DNA of 64,000 nt, from assembly GCA_943735955.1 (NCBI GenBank), contig OX030956.1:15062695-15126694 (forward strand), given 5' to 3'. The first letter of the stretch is position 1; each line of letters opens with the position of its first letter. Source of the stretch: Piscicola geometra (taxonomy: Eukaryota; Annelida; Clitellata; Hirudinida; Piscicolidae). The notes beneath the pieces were generated by a model. It was not told where the DNA came from and searched no databases. It worked only from the letters and a program-made list of their open reading frames with translations. This document shows, piece by piece, positions 42,701 through 52,987 of the stretch. A program made the position numbers and the translations under genes.

Positions 42701-45700
42701 TTTAAAAATTAAAATTATTTTTAAAAATTAAAATTATTTTAAAAAATTAAAATTATTTTAAAAAATTAAAATTATTTTTAAAAATTAAAATTATTTTTAA
42801 AAATTAAAATTATTTTTAAAAATTAAAATTATTTTTAAAAATTAAAATTATTTTTAAAAATCAAAATTATTTTTAAAAATTAAAATTATTTTTACAAATT
42901 AAAATTATTTTTAAAAATTAAAATTATTTTTAAAAACTGAAATTATTTTTAAAAACTGAAATTATTTTATAGAATTAAAATTATTTTTAAAAATTAAAAT
43001 TATTTAAAAAAATTAAAATTATTTTTAAAAATTAAAATTATTTTTAAAAATTAAAATTATTTTTAAAAATTAAAATTATTTTCAAAAATTAAAATTATTT
43101 TAAAAAATTAACATTATTTTAAAAAATTAAAATTATTATAAAAAATTATTAGAAAAAATTAGTTATTTAACAAAATTAAAATTATTTATAAAAAATTGAA
43201 ATTATTTTTAAAAAATTGAAATTATTTTTAAAAAATTGAAATTATTTTTAAAAAATTGAAATTATTTTTAAAAAATTGAAATTATTTTTAAAAAATTGAA
43301 ATTATTTTTAAAAAATTGAAATTATTTTTAAAAAATTAAAATTATTTTTAAAAAATTGAAATTATTTTTAAAAAATTGAAATTATTTTAAAAAATTGAAA
43401 TTATTTTAGAAAATTAATTATTTAAAAAAAAGTAAAATTATAAAAAAAAATTGAATTATTATATTTTATATGAAAGGGTTTAAAGCATTTTTCACATATT
43501 CTAGTTGTGTTCTTTTTGCAAAAAACGCACCTGTTTTGTTTTTTTGCTTAAATTAAATAAGGTTCCAGCTTATCGAACCTAATAGGGATTGGCACTCAAC
43601 TTTTCACAGGCTTGCTACTTTTGGGCCTTATGGTAGAGCTCATATTGATGTTAAAAACCAAGACGGTTGCGAAGACACCAAAACTTGAACCCAAACCTTA
43701 TTGGCTTTCCTTTCATAATTTTTTTCGCACGATTTTTCCATAATGTATGGTGCCATGCTTTTATTCCGAGAAAGCATTTTTTATACATTTTTGATTTACC
43801 AAAGCAAGTTCGGTAAATTTATCTTTTTAAATCTTTTTTTTGCATAACGAATTCATTCTAGCTATTCCAATAATGGAACATTCATAATTTATTAAATATT
43901 AATTATAAATAGATAAGAAATTGATAAGATTATATTATATATAAAAAAACGTTAAATTATTGAAAATAAGCAAAAAATACAAAATACAGAAAGTTTGAGA
44001 AGTGTAATACTTATATTCTTCAGACATATTTTAAAAATATTTTTTTTCCTCATTAAACTAACAAAAAAATCAACAAAAATATAATTTTAGGATAATAACA
44101 AACTATTAAAACCATATTGTTGTTAATTCATTTCTAAACAAATTTAAATTTAAAATGAAAGATTTACTGGTTATTTAATTTTCTGTTTACAGTTTTTTTT
44201 GATGTTACAATTATGGAACACTGAGCAAATATGAGTTAACACTAACTCCTAAACTTAACCCAACGAATTTGTTAATTTTTTTTTCCAAAATTTCAAGCAA
44301 AACCCTTATCCCTAAATCCTAACTCTATCCCCTACCATTATCATAACCCCCTAACTCTAATCCAACCCTTAAGACTAACCTTTAACTCCAATCAATAACC
44401 CTAACCCCTAACCCGTCGGTGAGTCAAACGCATCCATCATAATAAATGTAAAAAAATGTTACAAAACATTTATAATAAATAATTTATATTAAAATGTATT
44501 TAAAAATTAGTAAATATATTAAAATAAAATTCTACTAAAAATGTTTAATAATTTTAAAAAAGTTTGACTCATCATGAATCGAACTTAATACGCAAAACTC
44601 ACAGAGCAGAACGCTAACCATTATACCAAAGCAGCTATTTAAAGAAATACCCATTTTTAAAACGCATTTTTAAATCGTAAAATCTTCACGGAAAATAACA
44701 AAAAAGGTACTTTTTCATTGTAAATTTTTGTGAAATCTTCACAGAAAACATAAATAACGGAAAAAATTTCAAAATGAATGGACCCAAACGTTGATAATCT
44801 AAGAAGTATAACATTATACTCTGTGAAAAATACCACAGGATCAACTAAAAACTAGGTTAAAAATAGCTAAAAAATCGAGAATTTTTTTATTTCAAACAAA
44901 TAATTTCCATTCAAATATATTATATGTTAATTGTGTGAAAAAAACAAATTTTATTGAAATTTAACGATTTTATCTTATGTTTTTAATAAATGGTAGAATC
45001 AAATGTTGAAATTTCAAAGTGCGTAAAAAAATAGAAAAAAAAACAAATTCAATATTTTTATTATTGATTACACTTATTTATAGTGTTTTCTATTCGTATT
45101 TAATTTTAGACATTTTTGTCACATTTATTAAACTTTTTTCTTTTTATGTTGTTTAAAAAATCGAGAATTATATTATATTTTTATTTTAAACCAATAAATT
45201 CCTTTCATATATATTATATGTTAATCGTGTGAAAAAAAATTTTTTTTTTGAAATTTAACGATTTTATCTTATGTTTTTATTAAATGGTAGAATCCAATGT
45301 TGAAATTTCAAAGCGCGTAAAAAAATAGAAAAAAAATAAATTGAATTTTTTTTCATTAGACCTATTTGTAGTGTTTTCTATTCGTATTTAATTTTAGACA
45401 TTTTTGTCACAAATATTTAACTTTATTCTTTTTATGTTGCTAAAAAAATCGATAATTATATATTTTTCTATTTTAAACAAAAAAATTCCATTCATATATA
45501 TTATATGTTAATTTTGTGGAAAAAAAACAAATTTTATTGAAATTTAACGATTTTATCTTATGTTTTTATTAGAAGGTAAATTCCCTGTATGGTATATTCC
45601 AATGTTGAAATTTCAAGTGGGGTAAAAAAATAGAAGAAAAAAAATTCAATCTTTTAAAAATTAATTTCATTTATTTTTAGTATTTCCTATTCGTAAAAAT

Positions 45701-48235
45701 GGGAAAAAAATTGAAAAATATTCCTCGTATGGTAGATTTCAATGCTATTCAACCGCCGAATTGCATTGAAATCTACCATACGAGGAATATTCTTCAAATT
45801 CCTATGGGCGGTTCCAGCAATTAAACCAGAGAAATCTGTTAAAATAAGCGATTATAAGATTTTAAAAAAAGCTGTTCCACGATTACAAATTTTAATCAAA
45901 GTTAATCGAACGATTGAAATTTTAAATCGATAAAGTTAATTGTGTTTTAACGCAATGTGGTATCAGCTTATTTCATTATCACCATCATGCCCGTTACTGA
46001 GTTAGTCGTTGGGAGGAAAATAAGGAAGAAGACGCAGCTGTAAGCCGCCATTCAGTTCTGTTGTTAGCAGAGTTGAGAAGACTGTTCAAGGGAAAAGACG
46101 TTCACTCTTTCACGTTATCCATCCAGCTCTTTTCTGACGGCCTCGACGACGACTTCCTTGTAGTTGTTGGTTCTGTGCTTCAAGTAAGAGATGCCGTGTA
46201 GTTTACGGAGACATTTAGATTCAAAGACATATATATGTTACAATCTAAATGCGTAACCAGGAATTTCGCGTATTTCCTAAAAATCAGTCAAATCGTGTAA
46301 CGCATAATTCACGCGTATTGAATGAAAAAAGCTTGATAAATGGCAAAATATTGAATATATTCATTTCAGTCAAATTTTAAAATAACTTGAAATTATTTTT
46401 CCATTTTTAGGCATTTTATTAACCTCTTTTCATTCAATCTGCGTGAATCATGAGTTACACAATTAAACTGAATTTTTAGGCATTACGCGAAGTGCCTGGT
46501 TACGCGTTTTGACTGTAACATATATACTGTATAATACATATATATACATTATATCGTTTATATGTTATAAAAACATACAAACATTTTGAGTTTACATTCT
46601 CATAAATCTTTAAAGTGAATATCTTAATATTGGATGATTTGATTTGTCTCTAAATAGAAACTATTATTTTTTCCCAATATATACGTGTATGTATATGTGT
46701 AAATATGTGTATGTATAAGTGTATATACATATACGTGTATATATGTTACAGCAACAACTCGAGCTGTTCTACGATTAAATACTTTAATCGCCGTTAATCG
46801 TTCCATTAAAAAAATTTAATCGTGTGTTCATCTAACGCAATGTTTTAGCATATTTGACATTAGTATAGAATAGTAGTTAAATTTTGTTCTCTTAAAAATG
46901 TAAGAAAAATTTATCAGATTTTTTTAATAAAAGTAGTTCACATTTAAAGAAATAAAAATGAATCCATAAATGATGAAAAATTGAATTTTCACAGATCATT
47001 TTTGAGCCAGTTACTTAAGCAAAAAAGTAATCCAAATATGAAAGAATAAAAATGAATACGTAAATGATGAAAAATGGAATTGTAACAAATCCTTTTTGAG
47101 CAAACAAGTTTTTCAACATTAGTTGGATATAAAGAAATTCTTTTCTTGCTAACTATGTCCTGACAAGCTGAATAGACGTTCACATGGAACGGTACTTGCA
47201 GGAGATTACACATTTTTTTCTCACAAATGTAATGAACATTTTATCAGAGTTTATTTATAAAAGTAATCCACATTTAGAAAAAAAAATTAAATCCATAAAT
47301 GATTATAAAAAAAATTGTCACTCATCATTTTTGAACCAGTTACTCAACCAAAAAGGGAACCACTCTCTCAATGGATACGTCGAAAACACCGCATCATATA
47401 CACTAGGTATATGATAGTTCACGGTTGCTGGTCAAGGATTCGAACAGGCGACCTTTGAGTTGCAAGCCCGACGTCTACCACCTAAGCCATCCCGCTCCCC
47501 AGTTTTTGTGGTGTAACGGTTAGTTCTTCGAACTTCGAATCTGACAATCAGAGTTTCTATCCTGGTCTTGCCTTTTTGAAAACATTTTCGCAAATATTAT
47601 TTCACTATTTTAAAAAAAATTTCGATCAATTTGTATTATTTAAAAATATTTAGATGCACAAATTAGGCTGAAGGTTTTTGTTAAGGTTAAAGTTAGGGGT
47701 TAAGGTTGATATCAGGGTCAGGGTTATGTTTAAAATCAAGGTTGGGATTATGGTTGAACCTACTTTTTTCTTTAATTTAAATTAAAAAACAAATTATAAT
47801 TTTAAACACTAAAATAATTCAAAATTTTGAATAAAATATTAATTTAATTTGAATATAATTATCTATAATTAATCATTCAAGATGTATCTTACATACTAAA
47901 ATTCGACTGAATAAGTATAGGTTCACTTATGTAAAATCAATCTATGAATAGTCTCTTCCTAAACATAAACATAAATATAAAGTTTATATTATTATAAACA
48001 ATATATAAACATAAACAATCAAGTCTAATTTAAATGCAAACCAGTAGAATGCAGACCGGTTGAAACTAAAACTTCATGTATCATCGAATTCATTGGTCGG
48101 CGAATTCAATGTAATAATTACCATGAAACTTACACTTTTGAGTCTGTGAACTTTGCTTGCCAAATTTTCAGCAAGCGATTGATTCTGCCTATCCAACAAA
48201 TCCGCTGTAGACTCAGAAGCCATTCCTGTTTCCAT
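39780..48235 (-). CDS. BET1: BET1 Golgi/ER vesicle SNARE
   Basis: Three exons on the minus strand: 48235-48134, 40498-40442 and 39947-39780; 108 aa with TGA at 39782-39780. Exon 1 gives METGMASESTADLLDRQNQS then LAENLASKVHRLKS. Exon 2 gives IAVDMEKETKDSNRYLSEM. Exon 3 gives GDDFDGTTGFLSGTMKRLGS and a C-terminal anchor (LMCYLILFLIIIFFVFYHIV, about residues 84-103) ending SWVRA. All junctions are phase 0 with GT/AG (donors GTAAGT and GTTAGA). The LASKV.RLKS, FD.TTGFL..TM..L and tail-anchor features are those of BET1, a Qc-SNARE for ER-Golgi and intra-Golgi fusion. Length is close to the family's ~118 aa. Intron 1 is 7.6 kb and full of repeats. The residue at the SNARE zero layer appears to be Ser (DSN) where animal BET1 has Gln. 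Confidence 0.88.
40735..43450. repeat. 2.7-kb AT-only array of ~19-21-bp units (AAAATTATTTTAAAAAATTA)
   Basis: More than 130 imperfect units built from AATTAAAATTATTTT and AATTAAAATTAATTTTAAAA. Units are near-palindromic. Sub-blocks are locally homogenised, for example ATTGAAATTATTTTTAAAAA repeated at 43190-43400. It lies inside BET1 intron 1. Confidence 0.96.
43450..44870. other. BET1 intron 1, non-array part
   Basis: A moderately GC-balanced patch at 43,560-43,720 without an open frame, a CCTAACCCC-like patch at 44,225-44,425 and a tRNA-like relic on the minus strand at 44,570-44,640 (A-box TGGTATAATGG, B-box GTTCGATTC). The tRNA-like relic does not fold into a complete tRNA. Confidence 0.4.
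44870..45710. repeat. Three tandem copies of a ~280-300-bp AT-rich unit
   Basis: Each unit has AAAAAATCGAGAATT, ATATATTATATGTTAATTGT, GAAATTTAACGATTTTATCT, GTTGAAATTTCAAAG and TTTTCTATTCGTATTTAA in the same order, at about 44.87, 45.17 and 45.45 kb. Confidence 0.88.
45711..45797. repeat. 35-bp near-perfect hairpin, 17-nt loop
   Basis: A 29-bp perfect stem (45717-45745 with 45763-45791; core CCTCGTATGGTAGATTTCAA) extends by 6 bp with one mismatch. The loop is TATTCAACCGCCGAATT. The arm resembles a segment of the third 300-bp repeat at about 45590, so it probably arose by inverted duplication of repeat sequence. Confidence 0.92.
45960..46215 (-). mobile_element. LINE C-terminal fragment (RTE-like)
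   Basis: Minus frames read KCLRKLHGISYLKHRTNN, then (across a frameshift) SWMDNVKE*TSFPLNSLLNS and NNRTEWRLTAASS..SSQRLT, the conserved end of an endonuclease/RT polyprotein, with Trp mutated to TGA. It ends in an ATGATGGTGATAATGA-type tail. Confidence 0.72.
46230..46526. mobile_element. MITE with ~100-bp terminal inverted repeats
   Basis: The left end TATATATGTTACAATCTAAA, TGCGTAACCAGG ... CCTAAAAAT ... TTCACGCGTATTGAATGAAAA is mirrored at the right as TTTTCATTCAATCTGCGTGAA ... GGCATTACGCGAAGTGCC, TGGTTACGCG and TGTAACATATATA. There is no coding capacity. The element is likely an MITE or foldback; the flanking duplication is obscured by TA-rich DNA. Confidence 0.82.
46540..46750. repeat. 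TA/TACG-rich simple repeat
   Basis: ATATACGTGTATGTATATGT and related sequence. Confidence 0.7.
46905..47340. repeat. ~110-bp degenerate tandem repeat
   Basis: Units share CACATTTAAAGAAATAAAAA, TGAATCCATAAATGATGAAA and TTTTTGAGCCAGTTACTT; about three copies, one fused to a hAT relic. Confidence 0.6.
47085..47213 (-). mobile_element. hAT C-terminal dimerisation-domain relic
   Basis: The minus frame reads LLQVPFHVNVYSACQDIVSK, then KRISLYPTNVEKLVCSKR, matching the hAT pattern (V.S.RVFS.AG.IVS.KR..L.P.NVEKLVFL). It is a short isolated relic in BET1 intron 1. Confidence 0.7.
47361..47500 (-). mobile_element. Second copy of the tRNA-derived SINE, 3'-truncated
   Basis: The minus strand begins GGGGAGCGGGATGGCTTAGG, with the B-box TGTTCGAATCC. 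It continues CCGTGAACTATCATATACCT to GTATCCATTGAGAG. It matches the gene 4 SINE over about 135 bp and lacks the 3' half and poly(A). Confidence 0.85.
47505..47572 (+). other. tRNA-like relic next to the SINE
   Basis: TTTGTGGTGTAACGGTTAGT resembles a tRNA D-arm/A-box and GAGTTTCTATCC a weak B-box. The anticodon and acceptor stems do not pair convincingly, so this is not called a functional tRNA. Confidence 0.3.
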
Positions 48236-48239
48236 GATT

Positions 48240-50900
48240 TAGAAATATAATTATTAAATGAATTGAAATATTAAAATCTTCTTTTTTAAAACCTCTGCTG
48301 TTTCTGTAGTTTGAATTGAAACTCATTCCGTAAATTTTGAAAAATAATCAAAAGAAAGCAGTTTTGAATGTAAATAATAGGAGGTTTCTATCCACACGGA
48401 GATCTTTTGCTTTAAATCACCTTTAAACCTAGACGGTGGAGTAATACTTAAAAGTTTAGGAAAGACTAATTAAGGTCTGAGTGATAAAAAGTCATCTGTA
48501 AATAACACTTTATCAGCTGAGTAAGTAAGATACTTTCTAAATAATTAATTTTATAATTATTAAAATATTAATTTACTTTACATTTCAACATATTCCAATG
48601 TTTTGAATTTAAAATAAATAAGCTTAACTTTTTTTACAAAAGATTAAGTTCGATTTAACCATAGATATAGTATATATAGATACGTAGTGAAAACTTATAG
48701 AACTATTAGTAGCAACCGCCACGAAATTGTAAAATAAATTTTAATTTGAAAAATAAAATATTCCTATGATAGATTTTAAAGTGTAGATTACAAATCAGTT
48801 TACATTTTCCAAATATCTCAAATGGTTCAAAAGTAATTCAATTTTTAAACACACGAAAATTGAGCGTTTTGGCGAATTATTTTCAATGCTTAAGCTAAAA
48901 AAATACATTGACGTGACGACGTCGCGACGTTATTTCATTATAACTTTTTTGATGAGTGTCATTTAATGTTGAAACTTGACAAGATCATGTATTTAAAAAA
49001 AAGAAAGTAGTATTTTTTTTAAAATAATTCATAATAAAATAAAAGATTTTAAACCGTTTATTTTCTACCAAAATAAATAAATCTTTAAAAGCACATAATT
49101 TTATGTTGGAATAGAAAACGAAATTCTACTTATTTTAAAAATTTATTAACAATAAAAAGCGAAAATGAATTAAATTAAAAGAATTATAATTATTTCAATA
49201 AAACAACTAAATATGTATAAACAATAAAAAGTGATAATGAACAATATTTAATGAATGATAATTATTTAAATAAAACTAAATTTGTATTAACAATAAAAAG
49301 CGAGAATTCTTCAATTATTGTTTTTTTGAAATTTAGAGTTTTTAATTTTTTCTAGAATGTCTTTTTGGATTGAACAGTTAATGGTATTGTTTTTGAAAAT
49401 TTTCCAACTAAAATGTGTTCAAAGACACTTTTGGCACATTTATTTTTAAAGATGGAGGAAGAAATTCTAAATTCATGAATGATCCTATTTTTTTCTTTTT
49501 TGTTAGATTTCTTTTCTTTTTAGCAACACTACACACCTTTGAGTATAAAACCAATGGGTTTGTATTGATGAAGTTGTCATTAAGCCTTAATGACAACTTC
49601 ATCAATGATTAAGGCATCCCAAAACTTCAGCTAAACTAAGACAATATATAAGTTCCTTTTTAAAAAAGTTTTATAATTCTAGAACTAGGCCATTGCTTAT
49701 AAAAAAACTTTTTTCCAACTTTTATTTTCTATATCAATACATGTGAGGCCAAGCTTCTGACAGATTGGGCCAGGAAATTCCATTTGAAGACAACTGTATT
49801 TTAAAGTTTAAAAAATTATCATTTGTAAAGTTGTTACGCTCAAATGGCTTAATTTATTATTATGGACTCTAAGCTATGAATATCATAAGAACCAATAAAA
49901 TGAATGTAAATAAATCAAACCTTAAAAAATCATCCAACCAAGAATAACTTTGAATTTTTAAATAATATAGAAATTTAGCATTTAAACGGCGATAACTATT
50001 CAACAGACGATATAAAAGCAAAAACTTAATTGTGATGCGCTTTACATTTAATAAAAAGCTATACGTATGATTTGTATTTTCAAAATCACAAACGTAGGAG
50101 CACTTTTTTTCAATGAAGTTGATATCATTTAAAAGATTAGGAAATGTACTTTCAGAATGTATTTGCTAGATTTTAATTATATTTTTTAAAGTAGTTTAAA
50201 TTCAAAGTGAACAATTGAAAGTTTATTTTCTCGTTTAATTATTAAGAAAAAAATTTCTAGCTTTCGGTTTGAAGTAGCAAATTCAAATACGATTTTAATA
50301 ATATATCATTCATTTATATACATTATATTTTGATTTGCGGATTTGAAAAATGAACAAGTAGGTGTCGATTCAAAAAGTCCAGATGACACAGCGTAAAGTT
50401 GACTTGATATGATAATCAGTTAATAAAACTTCACTTTTTATTTAATTTTTTTAATGAAAAAATTATTAAACTTTCATTTAATTACAATTTGAATTTTATT
50501 TAAAAGCTAGAACCTTTAATAAAAGCAATTTATTGTGCTGATTGCACATATTAACGAAATTCGCCACTTTTAGCTCCTTTGCATATCGTTCGTGGCGGTT
50601 GCTAACTATTAGCGAACTTCTCCAACATACGTTAAGTAGTAAAATTATTCATAATAAAAAAAATAAAATGCTGTTTAAAACTTATTTAAAATATTAAAAA
50701 CATTTTTTCATATTTAAAATGTATAAAAACCATTTATAAAATATATAATAATTTTTTAAACATTTTTAGTGCTTTTTCATTCATGCAATTGTCTTTTGCC
50801 AATTATTTTTTCTCTTGCGATTTATTAACTAATTGTACTATTTATTAACTATTTTGTACTATTAATTGTTTTAAAAAATAGAATAATATATTAATAATAA
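48240..50900. other. Intergenic sequence between BET1 and the THAP gene
   Basis: AT-rich throughout. The only structure noted is a 20-bp palindrome at 49564-49606. The two start codons of BET1 (minus) and THAP (plus) diverge from this region. Confidence 0.5.
49564..49606. repeat. 20-bp perfect inverted repeat, 3-nt spacer
   Basis: ATTGATGAAGTTGTCATTAA-GCC-complementary arm. Overlapping open frames on both strands around it are mirror artefacts. Confidence 0.92.
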
Positions 50901-50909
50901 TAACTCGTA

Positions 50910-51336
50910 ATGTCTTATCAATGTGCGGTTCCAGGTTGCTGTAATGACAAAAAACTGTTTTTTCACAGGTATTTCATTAGCAATAAAATACGACAATGCT
51001 TGTATCATTGTCTAAGTAGTTTTTATTTTTATTTTTAAACTTATTGAATATTAAGTTATGCCGCAATTTCCCCCAATCAATCAATTAATCTATTACAAAA
51101 GTTTTTTTCTCACATATTTCTAAATTCAAGCGTTATAATTAGTTGATAATTATTAGTATAATTGAGCTTTTTTTACAATTTAAATTTAAAGATTTCCAAA
51201 AGACTCGATGAAGGACGAATGGAAGTTGGTCATATTCAGAAATAAAGAAAAGATTTTAAAAGACCATGAAAGAGTCTGCAGTAGGCATTTCTCTTCAGAA
51301 AATTATCAACCATATCCGATGTATAAATTTAAATGA
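50910..51336 (+). CDS. THAP-type zinc-finger protein (short, two exons)
   Basis: Exons 50910-50968 and 51192-51336 joined in phase 2 (GT/AG); 67 aa ending TGA at 51334-51336. The protein shows the THAP C2CH signature: C5-AVPG-C10 near the N terminus, FFHRFPKD at 17-24, W30, and VCSRHFSSENY with C49 and H52. THAP domains bind DNA and occur in host regulators and P-element-type transposases. The intron interrupts the codon before FP, a position plausible for this domain. The protein ends immediately after the domain. The sequence CCGAT|GTATAA just before the stop could be a donor to further exons that I could not find. It may be a stand-alone THAP gene, the first part of a longer gene, or a remnant of a P-like element. 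Confidence 0.78.
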
Positions 51337-51426
51337 TTTTATTCTTTATATTAATTATTTATATATATTTGATTGATCTTTTATCAAAGTCCAGCTTTGT
51401 ATAAAAATTCATAGTTGTTTCCATAT

Positions 51427-51640
51427 TAGAGACCTACCGAAATTCGGTTCGGTTTCGGTTTTGGCGCCGAACTTGTCAATTTTCTTAGTTTCGGCAGTTT
51501 TTCGGTTTCGGCCGAATCAAAATTTCCAATTTCGGCAATTTTTCGGTGTCGGCCGAAAATAATTTTGTAATTTCGGCTCAATTTCGGTTTCGGCCGAAAT
51601 GGATCTCATACTTACCGAAAAACCGAATTTTTTATTTATT
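51427..51640. mobile_element. DNA-transposon end with TTTCGGTTTCGGCCGAA repeats
   Basis: TTAGAGACCTACCGAAATTC is followed by repeated TTTCGGTTTCGG and TTTCGGCCGAAA blocks and TACCGAAAAACCGAA. The design (TAGAG-type start plus dense short subterminal repeats) parallels the two hAT copies, but the sequence differs. No matching second terminus found. Confidence 0.55.
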
Positions 51641-51648
51641 TATGTAGT

Positions 51649-52065
51649 TTATCTGATATACTTGTATCCTCAATCAAACTCGAACTATTAAGTTTAGGTT
51701 CCATTCTCATCTCTATTAGATATCTATTAAATATCGTGGTTGATTGATTTATCGATGTCATTGTTAGAATAACATATACAAGCATCTAGAACAACAACTA
51801 TTCTATTGAAATTTAAGTTAATTGGCCTACGTTCAATTATGATATTTAACAAAACTTTTTTATAAAATTATTTTTACAAACATTTGTTTACAAAATTTTT
51901 TTTGTCAAAGGTAAATATCTGTATATCCTCAATCGAACTCGAACTATTAACTTTGGGTTCGATTCTCATCTCTATTATATATCTATTAGTTGTTGTGGTT
52001 GATTGATTTATGGGTGTCATTAGACTAATTGTTCGAATGACATGTACAAGCATTTGGAATTTTAG
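51649..52065. repeat. Two ~150-bp direct copies ~260 bp apart
   Basis: Both contain ATCCTCAATCRAACTCGAAC, TTCTCATCTCTATTA and GGTTGATTGATTTAT, then CATRTACAAGCATYTRGAA. Confidence 0.8.
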
Positions 52066-52987
52066 ATATCATAGCTTAGATAAACAGTGTATATGAATCG
52101 AAAGCCCGAGAAGATTTGGCTTCCATTCATTAATTCAAAAATAAATGCAGGCGTATCTTGAAGAGCCTAGAATCAACAGAAAATCCAATATTTCAGGCTT
52201 GGCATCCTCATGACAGTGTGATTGGCCTCTGCAGCCTCCTATTTCCATAGTCAGAAAGATAGAAAATGAAAGTTACACTGACATGTCTTCAAAAACGTCT
52301 ACAAGGTTTTTTTTCCATAATTGAGGCAAAGATTTAAGCACCGATGAATTTAATAAATCTAAATTCTAAAACACTTTAAAATTTATATTTAGATTCAAAA
52401 TTTATATTATAAAATTTAATATTATATAAGAATTAACGTTAAATATAGGAAAAAAACTTGTTAAAACTAAATAAAACTAAGATAATTTAAAATAGCCGTA
52501 ATCGTCGTAATGGCGTCTGCCAAAGTTTTATTTACTTATTCATTTAAGCTCCACCCCTTAACTACGTTGCTCCACCCAATTGTTTGTGGAGTTGGATTAA
52601 AATACTAGATCCGAACAAGAGAGCCTTCCCTGCAGACCTCTATCCGCTAACCAGTTCGCTCCTCACACACCTCTACTGCAATTTCTTTTTTCAACACACT
52701 TAAACCCCAACTCTAACCAAACGCCCGTCCTAATTTGGAAAAATATCTGATCCGTATCTTTCCCTTGATTTGCTGAAATTAATAACTTAAGAACGAAATG
52801 TTCTGGGCAGATTATGTTGAAGCAATAGAATGTTGAAGCATGAAAATACAGCATGCCACCAATCCTCGAAGGCTAACGCCCACTAAACAACGACTTTCAG
52901 GAGGTTCTTTCTATTGGGTGTTGAAAAGTGGGACTGGCAAAACGTTAATGCCGCCCATTCCGTAGCTACCATAAGGGTTTTCAAGAA
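52066..52987. other. Intergenic sequence, no gene recognised
   Basis: Slightly GC-richer at 52,500-52,980. A tRNA-like segment on the minus strand (52,597-52,672; TGGTTAGCGGATAGAG, then TTGTTCGGATC) is probably a SINE relic. Confidence 0.4.

Noticed and set aside
44570..44640. tRNA gene on the minus strand
   Set aside because: A- and B-box-like parts are present, but acceptor and anticodon stems do not pair; more likely a SINE or tRNA relic.
52597..52672. tRNA gene on the minus strand
   Set aside because: Same reason: promoter-box resemblance without a complete cloverleaf.
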